Counted from the first letter of the stretch, positions 1 to 12,270 are shown. The stretch: 64,000 bases of DNA from Hordeum vulgare subsp. vulgare (GCF_904849725.1 NC_058521.1:100612244-100676243), one strand, 5' to 3'. A program made the numbers and translations. Notes: generated from the sequence alone by a model not told the origin.

Positions 1-1283
1 AATTCCTTTGTCCACTAGTTACTAAGGATATGTTTGACCGTTGTCCGGTGATCCATTCCTGGATCACTCTTGTACCCCTTGACTGACTCATAGCAAGGCA
101 CACTTTAGGTGCGATACACAACATAGCATACTTATAGAGCCTACGGCTGATGCATAGGGGACGACATTCGTCCTTTCTCTTTCTTCTTCTGTGGTCGTGC
201 TTTTGAGTCTTACTCAAAATTCACACCTTATAACACAACCAAGAACTCCTTCTTTTGCTGATCTATTTTGAACACTTTCGAAAACTTGTCAAGGCATGCA
301 TTTTGTTGAAAGTTCTATTAAGCACTTTGATATATCTCCATAGATCTTGATGCTCAATGTTCAAGTAGCTAATCAAGGTTTTCCTTTGAAAAACTCCTTT
401 AAAACAACCCTTTATGCTTTCCAGAATTTCTACGTTATTTCCGATCAACAATATGTCAACCACATATATTCACCAGAAATTCTATAGTGCTCCCACTCAC
501 TTCTTTGGAAATACAAGTTTATCATAAACTTTGTATAAAACCAAAAACTTTGATCATCTCATCAAAGTGTATATTCCAACTCCGAGATGCTTGCTCCAGT
601 CCATAGAAGGATCGTTGGAGCTTTGCATACTTGTTAGCACCCTTTAGGATCGACAAAATCTTCTGGTTGTATTACATACAACCTTTCCTCAAGGAAAACG
701 TCGTGGAAACAATATTTTGACATACTATCTACAAGATTTCATAAATGATGCAACAATTGCTAACATAATTCCAATAGAATTTTAGCATCGCTAAGAGTGA
801 GAAAGTCTCATCGTAGTCAACTCTTTGAACTTTGTCGAAAACATCTTTGCGACAAGTCGAGCTTTCTTAATGGTGACTTTTCACCATCATCGCATGTCTT
901 CCTTTTAAAGACCCATTCATAGTTAATAGTCTTACGTCCATCAAGTAGTTCTTCCAAAGTCTACACTTTGTTTTCATACATGGATCCTCCTCTCGGATTT
1001 CATGGCCTCTAGCCATTTGTCGGAATCCGGGCCCACCATCGCTTCTCCATTGCTCGTAGGTTCATTGTTGTCCAACAACATGACCTCTAAGACAGGGTTG
1101 ACGTACCACTCTCTAGCAACAGTATGTGACCTTGTCGACCTACGTGGTTTTTAGTGACTTGATCCGAAGTTTCATGATCACTATCATTAGCTTCCACTTC
1201 AATTGATGTAGGCGCCACAGGAACAACTTCCCGCGCCCTGCTACACACACTGGTTGAAGTGATGGTTCAGTAACCTCATCAAG
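1..1283 (-). pseudogene. Copia reverse transcriptase (degenerate), Angela-like
   Basis: Minus-strand remnant of a Copia RT domain, the enzyme that copies element RNA into DNA. The best-preserved block (263-463) corresponds to the region around the YVDD active site, read here as YVVDILLIGNN, so the first catalytic aspartate is replaced by valine. Many stops and frameshifts break the rest. The same gene segment is better preserved in the second Copia element at 61387-64000 and the two align in order. The linker upstream of RT continues across the inserted solo LTR at 5458-5720. It cannot encode an active enzyme. Confidence 0.8.
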
Positions 1284-4200
1284 TGTCGGGACCCCGATCC
1301 TAAGTCATAGGAATCCAGCCTGTAACACATCGCATCTCTTTGCGGTCTCACGCACGGTTATCCCCACGGCTGCAGCCTTACCTTAGCCGGGACCGTTTGC
1401 GCCTTTTGACTCGCGTATGCAATTGTGTCGCTAGCAATCCAGTGACAGAGAACCCGGATCGACATGTCTAGTCATAAACCAAAGCGGCAGTTCCACACAG
1501 GGACATGCATACATGACCCAGCAAAGCAGGTGTCGGTCACTAGCGAATGTAGACGAGTCGTAGCAAGCTACATGGACTTCATTACATCGCGTGACATTTC
1601 CCCAAAGGGGACAGACACAACAGCTAAGGACACATGCCGGTCAACCAATGTGTTGAGAGCAGTAGCGAACTACCATGGCTCGTTGGATCACAAAGGGGCA
1701 TTTCCCTGTAAGGAATGTTGCTAAAGCCTACGGCTAGGTAATCGAACCCCATACATATCAAGTATGACACACGTACGCATGACACACTGATATGTATAGA
1801 TACATCGATGGCATCACAACATAACCATAATCATACAAGCTTTATTTAAAAGGCTCAGAAGAGCCACACACATAATATTACACAGTAGGGGTCTCACGAC
1901 CCATCATAACAGTCATTCAAGTTACAAGCCAGCGGAAGTAGATAAATTGTCTGAGTACAGACAGATGAAACTAGAAGGCACATGGCCTGACTATACTACA
2001 GACCCACTCTAGGGCCAGATCGTAGCTGGGATACCAGCTACTCGTCGTCGATGTCTAGGAAGAACCCTCCATTAGGGTCATTAACAACCTCTGCAACAAA
2101 TTATTAAGCAAACATGAGTACGGAGGTACTCAGCAAGACTTTAGGGTAACTATCTACTCATGCAATGTATCAATAAGGAATTGTGGGGTTTCATGCGGAA
2201 AGCCAGCATTTGACTCGTGGCTAGACAACTTGCATTTTTAAATAATTTTGACAACTTGATTTCTCGCACACGAGTCCACTAACACCACAACAATACTCCA
2301 TCGTGGAATCATTCCGTCTCCATACGGGAATGCCGTCCACGACACTCACGCTTATCTTGACAATTTTATGAGTAGCCATTGAAGTTATCTATGAACAACA
2401 TATGTCTCCAAGTACTCCATATCCGCGGACGCGGCTATTCGAATAGATCATAACCCTGCAGGGGTGTACTTCTTCACACACGCTCTCACCACTTATCGCC
2501 ATGTGCACGTCATGCACCTCGGTAACCTTCAAGCGGAAGCCCAGCGAGGGAGTCGGCCACGACCGTTAACCACGCTTAATACTTAGTCCAGGTCTATCGC
2601 CTATCTGAGGGTAACCCGCATGGAAGTCCGGCCGAGGTTTCTGCCACGGCCCCAAACAATGTGCACAGGGTTCCCAAGCCCACCATCCGGGTGCCACTTG
2701 GTACACCGTGCCACTGCCTACCGCATCACAGCCCACCTCTCAGGTCAGCGCTATGCACGGCCTCCAGCATGACTATAAACACCAGAAACTACTTGCAACT
2801 CCTGGACCGAGTACTAGGCGATTAATATGTTGAGCAGGGTCATATTTCAGGGCCCAGCATGTGGTAGTATCTCATCTTGGATTACATACACGGAACTCAG
2901 TTCCTAAGGACGGTTCCAATGAAACAACCCGCCATGTACTCCTACATAGCCTTTCACCGGTACCATTACCAAATCAGGTTCAACACGCAACCTTTACTTA
3001 CTGAACACATTCTCACAATTCTGTTCATCTCCCAGATGACAGACCATACACAACTATAAGCATAGCAGGATAAGGCACTTCATGGCTCAAGCATCTACCA
3101 GGTATGCTAGGTTCAACTATTTACTATGACAAAGACAGGTCATGCAAAGGAAGTGGGTTCAACTAACGTGGCAAAAGCATTTGAAGCATTTGATCCTAAT
3201 GCAATAAGTAAGTGCAGGAGCGAGAACATGGGATTTATCGGGATGATCAAAATGGTTGCTTGCCTTGTTGCTCAGAGGAGGGACAATATTCGCTAGACGG
3301 ATATTCAGTGGAATCCGGAGGAGCGGAGCTTACTGATAGAAATGACATCAATCAATAACAATCATATGCAACAAAATGATGCATGAGCATGGCATGAGAT
3401 GCAAGGTGGTATGCTAATGTAGCTACCATTATTAGGTTGAAGTGGATTTGAATCAGATTCAAATATCACTTCCAACGAGGTATTCTCGAATACCATTTTA
3501 ATTGATTCGACCTGATGCTCAGATCAACTTGTTTTAACATGCATGGTAATGATATGTTAAGTTGCTGGTTATATTTGGACAATGTTTGATCATAGCATTT
3601 GAAGTGGAATTCAAATGATTTTCAAATTCCAACTCCAAAGCATTTATTTAATTTAACCTATTCATTATTCTACATGTTTGGTCCAGTAACATTTTCAAAC
3701 ATGTTTGAAAATGACATATTCAGATTCCTTGGATTTTTTTGATACTTTTTTATATATAAATTATTTTTATTGGAGTTACAGATTAATTTCTATGTTTTTT
3801 AGAAGTTTTGGGCATTTTCTGGAATTCTTTTTAAACAGAAAAGCTACTTATTGCGCCAGCATGGCATGAGCAGGTCCAACTGGCCGTTGAAATTCAAACC
3901 TGACCAGTGGGACCCACTGGTCAGTGACTCTGGTCAGTTTTAGATTAGTTTTAAACTTAATTAGCTAATTAACAGAAGTGGACCCACATGTTAGTGGCTT
4001 ATTAGTTTACTTAATTTTATTTTTGTTAACCAAAATCATCCAGAGGCTGGCCCCACATGTCAGTGGCTCTGGCCAGCTGAGATCCACCGGCGGCGAGGTC
4101 ATCCTCGCCGGCGGTGAGCCTCCGGCGACACCAGGGACGGCGGAGGGCATCGGAAACTCATCTCCGATGACCAAACGCATGGCGGAGACCACAGGGAGAA

Positions 4201-5457
4201 CGGCCACTCGACGGCGCGCATGATGGGGCAAACCCCAGGGGCTGGGGTGACCGGAATCGACGCCGGCGACGAGCTCGGCGGCGACCAAAGCTCGTCCATC
4301 GTCGAGGTCATCGGAAACAGGGTCAAATCGCGCAGGGCTAGGCTCCTAAAGCATCTACGCGACGGCCTGAAGCTCCTGGTGGCCTCAGAAGGACCAACCG
4401 TTCACCGAAGAGCTACCGACGACGAGCTGCAGCGGCGGTCCTCGTCGGGCTCCGGTGGAACTAGGCCTAGAGGAAGAGATCGAAGGGGGAAGCTTGGGGG
4501 AAAGCTTGCTAGGCTCACGGGAAGTGCAGTGGAGGGCTTAGACGGCTCGGGGAGGCGCTGTGGGCGACGAATCGATCGAAGCTCGCCGGCGGCCGAAGCT
4601 TGAAGACGACGGTGCCGTGGGCGTTGTAGGGCTCGGGGGACCTTCGGCTTCTGCAGGGATGACCAGCTCGTCGAGGCGGAGCGAATGGAGCACTCAGGAG
4701 GGAGATCCTGTGGCTAGGGGCACGGGCAGCTCGAGCTCGAGCTCCTGTCAATGGCGGCAGAGGGGAACAGGGCAACCGAGAGGAGAGGGGGGGGGATGGT
4801 GCGCGGGAATGGATAGGCCAGAGGTTATCCCCGCACGTGCCAGCGAGAAGCCGCGGCTAGGCAGGTAGGGAGCTGCGTGGAGGCGCCGGGCGTCGCGGCG
4901 GCCACCTCGTGCTCCTACTGGCGAGGAGGAAGACGACACACGGGCTGGGCCTGGGCGAGGTGAGCGTCAGGTAGGTCTTTCCTCATTTTTTTCCTTGTTT
5001 TGTTTTCTGATTTACTAACTATTTTGATTTGCTTTTTTTATTTCAGCTCCAAAATAGTTTATAAAATTATTTTGAACACACCAGAATATTTGTTGGAATA
5101 TATCCAACCATTCCTGAAGTTTTCAACATTTTTGAAAACTTAAAGTTTTTGAATTCAAATTTAAACTTGAATCCAGTAGTTTTTTGCATTTAAATAAAAT
5201 GCCAAAAGTGTTACGAAAATAGTTTTCTTCACTGCTTATTTGCTTCCATGAATTATCAGAAAAGTTGAACTTTTCTTGAGGCCATTTTGGGTTCATTGAT
5301 TTCAACAAGTATAGAATTTCTTTGAATTTAAGAAGTGGCTAGGGTTTTTGAGTTTTGCTTCACCACTTGCTTTGATCTTGTTGCCATTTTCTTGGATGCA
5401 ATGCAAATAAAATATGAGCACAATGCTATACTTGATTAGGGTTCCAGGGATGTGACA
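1284..5457 (-). mobile_element. LARD-type solo LTR (4174 bp) with TSD TCAAG
   Basis: Begins TGTCGGGACC and ends GGGATGTGACA on the plus strand (TG...CA termini), and is flanked by exact copies of TCAAG at 1279-1283 and 5458-5462. The interrupted Copia coding sequence resumes on the far side. I see no second LTR copy, PBS or PPT inside, so the simplest reading is a very long solo LTR left by LTR-LTR recombination in a large retrotransposon derivative (LARD, Sukkula-type). The sense orientation is minus: it matches the order of parts in the related plus-strand sequence at 50686-55255 (AT-rich start, GC-rich block, terminal-exon-like peptide). A GC-rich block lies at about 4080-4960; its short overlapping ORFs look like composition effects. 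Confidence 0.75.
3247..3332 (-). other. Terminal-exon-like micro-ORF in the LARD LTR, ending EQQGKQPF*
   Basis: On the minus strand a pyrimidine-rich stretch ends in ATCAG. It is followed by two bases and then 28 codons ending in TGA at 3249-3247. The last residues are EQQGKQPF. The plus-strand LARD-like copy at 52915-53003 has the same layout: an acceptor-like TAG, the same phase, 29 codons, ending DQQGKQPP. Shared phase, length and C-terminus suggest a coding terminal exon. The upstream exon is not identified and the function is unknown. Confidence 0.4.
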
Positions 5458-5720
5458 TCAAGTCTCCACCATGCTCCCACTCAATTCTTTCGAGAGAAAC
5501 TTTTCCTCGAGAAAGGACCCATTTCTAGAAACAAACACTTCCGTTTCCGGATCTGAGATAGGAGGTATACCCAACTGTTTTGGGTATCCTATGAAGATGC
5601 ATTTATCCGCTTTGGGTTTGAGATTATCCGGCTGAAACTCTTTCACATAAGCATCGCAGCCCCAAACTTATAAGAAACTACGGCTTAGGTTTCTCTAAAC
5701 CATAATTCATACGGTGTCAT
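5458..5720 (-). pseudogene. Copia integrase-RT linker fragment of the base Angela-like element
   Basis: Minus-strand coding remnant containing the conserved Copia block CIFIGYPK, followed by residues matching the stretch before RT (FVSRNGSFLEEKFLSKE). It continues the RT remnant at 1-1283 across the solo LTR insertion: after the TCAAG duplication the sequence resumes in register. On its right it is interrupted by Sabrina-like element 1 at a GTCAT target site (5716-5720 and 15884-15888). No intact reading frame extends beyond about 60 codons. Confidence 0.8.
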
Positions 5721-5953
5721 TGATACATCTCCATCGTATCTACTTTTCCAAACTCTTTTTCCCTTATTTGTACTCTAATTTGCATGATTTGAATGGAACT
5801 AACCTGGACTGACGCTGTTTTCAGCAGAATTGCCTTTGTGTTGTTTTTGTGCAGAAATGAAAGTTCTCGGAATGTCCTGAAAATTTACGGAGAATATTTC
5901 TGGAAAATATGAAAAATACCTGCGCAAAGATCCACCGGAGGGGATGGGCCAGT

Positions 5954-6060
5954 GGGCCACAAGACCTGTAGCCGCCGCCCCCTGGTGGCGACTACCAAGC
6001 TTGTGAGGCCCACGTGGCTCTGCCGCCCCCAAACTCAGCTCTATAAATTCACTTTCGTCC
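5954..6060 (+). promoter_or_regulatory. LTR promoter module: GC hairpin plus TATA box
   Basis: An imperfect inverted repeat runs from GGGCCACAAG to CTTGTGAGGCCC with a GC-rich centre (5954-6011). About 30 bp downstream is CTCTATAAATTC, with the TATA core at 6042-6048. The order hairpin then TATA also holds in the other Sabrina-type LTRs (43426-43483, 47252-47310, 14403-14462). This is the likely transcription start region of the element. Confidence 0.6.
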
Positions 6061-6835
6061 CAAAAAAAATCAAGAGAGCAGATTTCATCGCGTTTGCGAT
6101 ACGGAGGTGCCGCCACATCCTGTTCTTCATCTGGAGGGCAGATCTGGAGTCCGTTTTGGGCTCCGGAGAGGGGAAATCGTCCTCATCGTCATCATCAACC
6201 TTCTTCCCTCTCCAATTCCATGAAGCTCTTCATCGTTCATGACTAATCTATTCATAGGCTTGCTGGGCGGTGATGAGGAGGATGAGATCTACCATGTAAT
6301 CGAGTTAGTTTTGACGGGGATTGATCCCTAGTATCCACTATGTTCTGAGATTGATGTTGTACTACTTTGCCATTCTTAATGCTTGTCACTAGGGCCCGAG
6401 TGCCATGATTTCAGATCTGAAATTATTATGTTGTCACCAATATATGTGTGTTTTAGATCTGATCTTGCAAGTTGTAGTTACCTACTATGTGTTATGATCC
6501 GGCAACCCCGAAGTGACAATAACCAGAACCACTCCTGGTGATGACCATAGTTTGAGGAGTTCATGTGTTCACCAAGTGCTAATGCGTTGTTCCGGTTCTT
6601 TATTAAAAGGAGAACCTTAATATCCCGTAGTATCCTTTTGGACCCCGCTGCCACGGGAGGGATGGACAATAGATGTCATGCAAGTTCTTTTCCCTAAGCA
6701 CGTATGACGACACACGGAATGCATGCCTACATCACATTGACGAACGGGAGCTAGCCACATATCTCTCCATGCTATAATTGTTGCATGATGAATGTCATCC
6801 AAACAAATCACCGACCCATTGCCTACGAGTTTGTC

Positions 6836-7040
6836 CTACTGCTGCTGTTACTACTGTTGCTTCTGCTGTTACTTGTTTTGCTCTGCTGCTGTTACTACTG
6901 TTGCTGCTGCTGTTACTTGCTTTGCTTTGCTGCTACTTGCTATTGCTGTTGCTTGCTACTGTTGCTACTTGCTACCGCTGTCACTACTGCTGTTCCTTGC
7001 CACTGATGTTACTCTTTACACTGCTGCTACCTGCTACAAT
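6836..7040 (+). repeat. Degenerate CTG/TAC trinucleotide-rich tract inside the LTR
   Basis: About 200 bp of interspersed CTG, TAC, TTG and CTT trinucleotides (such as TGCTGCTGTTACTACTG), downstream of the TATA box and so probably in the transcribed leader. The 3' LTR (about 15290-15460) and the 3' LTR of element 2 (about 48130-48340) have shorter versions. Copies differ in repeat number, as expected of slippage. The poly-leucine ORFs it creates are not considered genes. Confidence 0.75.
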
Positions 7041-7383
7041 ACTTTTTCTCGTGCCGTTGACGGGAAAGAATATTTTCCGTCCACGGTCAACTTGTGGCGC
7101 CATTGATACCACGGGAAAGAATAGTCTGCTGTCAACAGATCGTTTCTGGCACCGTTGTTATCATACTACTTTGCTGCTGATACTTTGCTTGTAGATACTA
7201 ATCTTTCAGGTGTGGTTGAATCTGACGCATTCAGCTGCTGATACTTGAGAATATTCTTTCACTTCCCTTCGTGCGAACCAACAAATTTGGGTGAATACTC
7301 TACCCTCGAAAACTGTCGCGAACCCACGCGCTGGTGGGCCATTGCAAGACAATTGCTAATTGTTCAGCAACTCGGAGCAGTTC

Positions 7384-7490
7384 TGGCTCTGTTGCTGTGG
7401 AGGCATCAAGTCAGGAACACGTCAACAACATTTTTCTAGTGTCGTTGCCGGGGACTGCTAGCAGCATTTTTATAGCGCCGTTGCCGGGGA
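7384..7490 (+). other. Primer-binding site with two upstream PBS-like fossils
   Basis: The functional candidate is TAGCGCCGTTGCCGGGGA at 7473-7490, nine bases after the LTR end, matching the complement of the plant tRNA-Asp 3' end at 17 of 18 positions. Two further PBS-like stretches lie inside the LTR: 7384-7401 (14 of 18 here, 16 of 18 in the 3' LTR copy at 15804-15821) and 7437-7454 (15 of 18). Both are reproduced in the 3' LTR, so they are LTR sequence and not local duplication. Confidence 0.7.
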
Positions 7491-7541
7491 TGGGATTGCT
7501 ATATTCTCTGAGTCACTTGGGATTTATATCTGCTGATCACT

Positions 7542-9720
7542 ATGAAGAATCTGAAAGATCCAAAAACCAAAGTTTTTCCCTCAACTACGAGGGGAGGTAA
7601 GGAACTGCCATCTAGCTCTGCACTTGATTCACCTTCAGTTATGAGTAAGTTTGCGACATCACCTCCTGCTAGAAATCTTGATACGTCGCCTGTGCTTGAT
7701 GATGCTTATGATGCTGCTATGCCTGATACTGCTAGAGATGCTATGTGTGATACTTCTACAGATGCTATGCTTGATACTGCTTTGCCTGATGATGTTAGAG
7801 ATGCTATTTTGCCTGATGATGCTATGCTTGATACTGCTTTGCCTGATGATGCTAGAGATGCTATTTTGCCTAATGATGTTATGCTTGATACTGCTAGAGA
7901 TACTACTTTACCTGATATGCCACTAGGGGTATTCCTTGATGCTCAAATTGCTAGAGTTACTGCCAATGCCCGTGATGCTTCTGAAACTGCCGATACTATT
8001 GAGATAGAACCTGCTTTTGCTCCTGCTAGATCTAGCTCTCCTAGATATGAATTGCCTGATATACCTGAGGGTTATGTTATGGAGGGAGAGATAGCTGAGG
8101 ATTTTCTTGCGTGTAAGGATGCCTATGACGCTGAGAAATTACTTCTCAAGTGGAAGGAAAAATCTCTGAAAGCTAGGATGAAATACGACCCGAAGTTTGC
8201 CACTTCACCTATCTTTGTCACCGATAAGGATTATGAATTCTCTGTCGACCCTGAGATAATCTCTCTAGTCGAATCTGATCCTTTCCACGGTTATGAGTCT
8301 GAGACGGTCGTAGCCCATCTTACCAAACTACACGATATAGCCACCCTTTTCACTAGTGAGGAGAAGATCCGCTACTACTATATCCTTAAGCTGTTTCCTT
8401 TCTCTCTAAAGGATGACGCTAAAGCCTGGTTCACTTCTCTTGCTCCTGGATGTGTGAGTAGTCCCTAGGATATGGTCTATTACTTCTGTGAGAAATCCCT
8501 GCCCATAAGAAGCAAGCTGCCTTGCAGGAAATATACAACTTTGCTCAACTCAAAGAAGAGAGTCTCCCACAAGCTTGGGGGAGGTTCATCCAGCTACAGA
8601 ATGCTTTGCCTGATCACCCTCTTAAGAAGAACGAGATACTTGATATCTTCTATAACGGACTTACCGATGCTTCTAGAGACCACCTAGATAGTTGTGCCGG
8701 TTGTGTTTTTAGGGAACAAACTATAGAACAAGCTGAGATTCTACTGAATAACATCTTGATCAACGATAATGCTTGGACTATTCCCAAACCACCTCCTAAG
8801 CCAACTCCTAAGAAAAGAGGTATTCTATTCCTCAGTCCCGAAGATATGCAAGAAGCCAAGAAATCTATGCAAGAGAAAGGCATTAGATTTGAAGATGTCA
8901 AAAATCTACAACCTATCGAAGAGATCCATGGTCTCGATAACCCGATACAGGTAGTAGAAGTAAATTCTCTGCGTAGGTTTGATGAGAGTGATATACCTGC
9001 TAGCCTATGCTTTGATGAATTCGACAACTTTGTTACCAAACAACAGAGTTTCAATGATTATGTTAGCAAACATTTGGAACAAAGTACTTGTATGCTTAGT
9101 CATTTAAGTGCTTGTGTAGACAGAAATGTCAATTATCTGAAGCTTATGAGTAAACATGCCTCTATGATTACTACTCAGGTAGAACAAGTACTTAAAGCTC
9201 AGAATGACCTGCTCAATGAATTAAATGACCACTCTGTCAGAGTCATTACTAGAGGAGGCGAAATGACTCAGGAACCTTTGTATCATGAAGGCCATCCTAA
9301 GAGAATTGATCAAGATTTTCAAGGAATTAATGCTGATACACACAGTCATCCTAAGAAGAAGAAGGATGATAGAAACCTACATGTCAGTTCACCAAATACT
9401 GTCACACCTGAAGAACCAAATGATATTTCTGCGTCTGATGCAGAAACACAATCTGGTGATGAACATGAACCCGGTGACTATATGGATAGCGATGTTCATA
9501 ATGAGGCTCAACCTAGCAATGATAAGGATGTGGAGATTGAACTTACGGTTAATCCTGATAACCCACAACCTAAGAGATACGATAAGAATGACTTCGCTGC
9601 TAGGAATCATGGTAAATAAAGGGAGCCATGGGTTCAGAGACCTATGCCCTTTCCTCCTAAGCCATCCAAGAAAAAGGATGATGAGTATTTTGAGCGCTTC
9701 GTTGAGGTGATAAGACCCAT
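7542..9720 (+). pseudogene. Sabrina-like gag (nucleocapsid/capsid polyprotein), broken
   Basis: Athila-type gag, which would form the virus-like particle. It opens at 7542 (MKNLKDPKTK), 80 bp after the LTR. A repetitive segment at about residues 50-125 repeats D-A-[MI]-L-[PD]-type units. The capsid-like region follows (HLTKLHDIATLF... and FPFSLKDDAKAWF). A TAG stop at 8466-8468 replaces a codon where relatives have CAG. A one-base deletion near 8500 then shifts the frame; reading continues from 8522 to a second stop (TAA, 9617-9619), and another one-base deletion near 9720 moves into the protease frame. The C-terminal half is acidic and asparagine-rich with coiled-coil-like stretches. There is no zinc knuckle in view. 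Confidence 0.85.
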
Positions 9721-9723
9721 CTT

Positions 9724-10407
9724 TTGCAGATGCGGTTAATTAATATGCTCAAAATGTCTCCATATGCCAAGTACATGAAAGATATCGTGACTAATAAATG
9801 GAAGATACCAGATCTTGAGATCTCCACCATGCTTGCCAATTACACTTTCAAAGGTGGAACTCCTAAAAAACTTGGTGATCCCGGAGTGCCCACTATACCT
9901 TGCTCCATTAAAGGAAACTACGTAAGAACTGCCTTATGTGACCTTGGAGCCGGTGTTAGTGTTATGCCGCTCTCTCTTTATCGTAGACTTGAACTGGACA
10001 AGTTGACACCCACTGAAATTTCTCTGCAAATGGCCGACAAATCAACTGCTTTCCCTATCGGCATTTGCGAGGATGTGCCTGTTGTGGTTGCTAACACCAC
10101 TATCTTAACAGACTTTGTTATCTTGGATATTCCAGAGGACGATGCCATGGCTGTCATCCTCGGAAGACCCTTTTTAAACACTGTAGGGGCTATTATAGAT
10201 TGCAACAAAGGCAATGTCACTTTCCACGTCAACGGTAATGAGCATACAGTGCACTTTCCGAAGAAACGATATCAAGTACATTGCATCAATGCTATCAAAA
10301 AAACTTCATCGATTCTTATTGGGAGCTTTGAATGCCCTATTCCTCGTGTCAAGTTGAAGTATGATTTTCTTGTTGGGGAGATACATATCCCCATTGAGGT
10401 GACTTAG
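9724..10407 (+). pseudogene. Retropepsin (aspartic protease) domain of Sabrina-like element 1
   Basis: An open stretch of 227 codons that continues gag after a one-base frameshift. It contains the aspartic protease loop CDLGAGVSVMPLSLYRRL (about residues 65-82) and the later ILGRPFLNT block (about residues 140-148) of retropepsins. It would cleave the polyprotein during particle maturation. The usual next domain, reverse transcriptase, is absent: the frame ends at TAG and a promoter-like non-coding module follows. It is called a pseudogene because it can no longer be translated from the gag start. Confidence 0.8.
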
Positions 10408-11203
10408 TGGCTATTCGACAATTTTCCGTTTCCTCTTGCGATTTGAAAAGGCTTTGTCATGAGGATTTGATCAACCCATTGAAGGATTTCTTTCGATGAC
10501 CATGAAATGGATGAAACAAAGAGTCACATACCTCTGTTTTAAGCTTTCACTTTGTGTTGCTTAGAAGAAAAATGATAGATTTAGTTTAGTTTTTCCTATT
10601 TTCTGTTTTAGCGTCCCGGAGAAAATACCCCGAAAATAAAAGTTCTCCGGTGGTCCTGAAAATCTAGTATGATTTTTTCTGGAATATTTGAAAAATACTG
10701 GGACTGAGAGCTGGCCTGGGGGCCACACCAGTGGGCCACAAGCCATGTAGCTGCCCCCCCCTTGTGGAGGCTACCAAGCTTGTAGGCCCCACAGGGACCC
10801 CCTCCACTCATTCCAGCTCCCATCCTCTTCTCCTACCTCCAGAAAAAATTGTTTCGCAGCTCAAACCCGTGTTCTTGCTCATTTGGCTGTGATTTTCGAT
10901 CTCCTTGCTCAAAGCACCATTCTCCGAACTGTTTTGGGGAAATTACTCCTTGGTAAGTGACTCCTCCATTGGTCCAATTAGTTTCTACTCTAGTGCTTTA
11001 TCCTTCGTGTATTCTTGCTACCTTGGTGACCCTGTTCTTGAGCTTGAAATGTTGATTTTAGCTGGTCCCAAGTACTTTTAGCGCGTGATACGGTCTCTAG
11101 GCACTAGTAGGAGTAGTTGCTACGAGTTGGGTTAATCCTTACTCACTTTCCCTTCGAAGTCTCTAAAAATTTCAGAATTTTTCAGAGCTAGAAAAAGGAA
11201 AAG
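10408..11203 (+). promoter_or_regulatory. Internal LTR-like leader before ORF2: GC hairpin and a 5'-UTR intron candidate
   Basis: This 0.8-kb stretch has no gene. From about 10640 it resembles the LTR upstream region (AAAAGTTCTCCGGTGGTCCTG, then ATTTTTTCTGGAATATTTG) and carries a hairpin of the same design at 10733-10790 (GGGCCACAAGCC...AAGCTTGTAGGCCCC). I find no convincing TATA box in this copy. A strong splice donor TTG/GTAAGTGA lies at 10953, with candidate acceptors TTTCAG ending at 11175 and 11185 just before the ORF2 start at 11204. Promoter activity is inferred from these resemblances. Confidence 0.45.
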
Positions 11204-12270
11204 ATGAGGAGGTTCTTGAGAGGCTCTTCAATCCGTAACCCCAAGGAGGATGAGAAGAACCACCCCAAGTACGTGGTTCCTCGAGTCATAGAAGTTCGAG
11301 CGTGCGAGTGGCCAAGTGATGAATTTTTGCGCGCCGCTGGGCTTTCTGAAGACTTTTATTACTTGGTGGAGAACGTAGGTCTTACCGCGTTTGTTGAAGA
11401 TAAGTGCTCACAATACCTCCTCCTCACCAATATTTTCGTTCAAAGCTTCAACTTTATCCGAGGAAGAATCCTCCCATGGTTGAGTTCATGTTATACGACA
11501 TCCCCAAGTGCATGACACTACATGATTTTTGCAATGTATGCAAATTACCTTATGTTGGGGATATTCATGACCCTCGTCCACGGGACTTGGAGGATTTCAT
11601 AGGTACTATTGTTGTTGGAGAGGAGAGAGGAGTGTCTCGCACTAGAATTGCTAGCATACATTTTCCTGTGCTTCGGTACTTCTCATTATTTGTGGGAAAA
11701 TGCTTGATTTGCCGTGGGGAGGCTGGATCACTTAGCTCTCCAGACCTTGCGGTTTTGCGTGAAGGCCTTTATAGCGATAAGACTTATAGCCTAGGTGCTA
11801 TAGTAGCGCAGCGGTTGAACACAAACCGTTCCAAGGGTGTCGTCTATGGAGGTATCTATGCTACCCGTCTTGCCAGACACTTTGAGATACCCGTTAGACT
11901 GGGGGAGGAAGGAGAGATGCTTCTTCCTGAGAAATATCTGGATTATGACGGCATGGTTCGCCATGATTTTCTGGATAGAGATGTTAGTAGATGGATGATT
12001 TATAACCTGGTATTTAGTTGGGGTACTCGAGAGATTATTACTTTGTTGGCTCCTTCTTTGTTCGATCTTCATGCAGGCAGGTACACTATTATGCCCTCGG
12101 ACATCTACGCATATTGGGGCTTGGCCCAACCAGAGGTGCCCATGCCCGAGCCGCCAGTCGAGTACCAGACGCCAGTTTATCGGTGGGAGCCAGAGGAGCT
12201 CACACATCAGTGGCATCCACAGTCCGCTCCGGAGTATCCCGGAGCTGGTTATTTCCCGCCTTGGGAGTAG
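11204..12270 (+). pseudogene. ORF2 of Sabrina-like element 1 (extra ORF downstream of protease), frameshifted
   Basis: Opens with MRRFLRGSSIRNPKEDEKN at 11204, after a leader with splice-like signals. Conserved blocks are ACEWPSDEF, a helical stretch ending LYDIPKCMTLHDFC, IASIHFPVLRYFSLFVGKC, and GGIYATRLARHFEIPV. A one-base frameshift near 11475 separates the first 90 codons from the rest. The C-terminus is proline-rich and ends GYFPPWE. A homologous but strongly diverged ORF2 is in element 2 (44306-45234). It belongs to the extra ORFs of Athila-type elements often annotated as putative plant transposon proteins. The biochemical function is unknown; I see no membrane segment or signal peptide. 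Confidence 0.75.

Larger units (their letters stand above)
5721..7463 (+). repeat. 5' LTR of Sabrina-like element 1
   Basis: LTR of 1743 bp starting TGATACATCTCC and ending GCTAGCA, matching the 3' LTR at 14169-15883 and the LTRs of element 2. It holds a GC-rich hairpin (5954-6011), a TATA box (6042-6048), a CTG/TAC-rich tract (about 6836-7040) and, near its end, two PBS-like fossils (7384-7401 and 7437-7454). Short ORFs on both strands in the LTR recur in all four Sabrina-type LTRs here only because the LTR itself recurs. Confidence 0.85.

Noticed and set aside
4080..4960. Several overlapping GC-rich ORFs of 60-130 codons on both strands
   Set aside because: They overlap each other in all frames, have low-complexity arginine/glycine/serine composition and lie within a solo LTR bounded by a TSD. 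This is a composition effect and not a host gene.
6778..7194. ORFs encoding long leucine or cysteine runs that look like membrane peptides
   Set aside because: They are read-through of the CTG/TAC trinucleotide tract in the LTR; all three frames give low-complexity peptides, and the tract length varies between copies.
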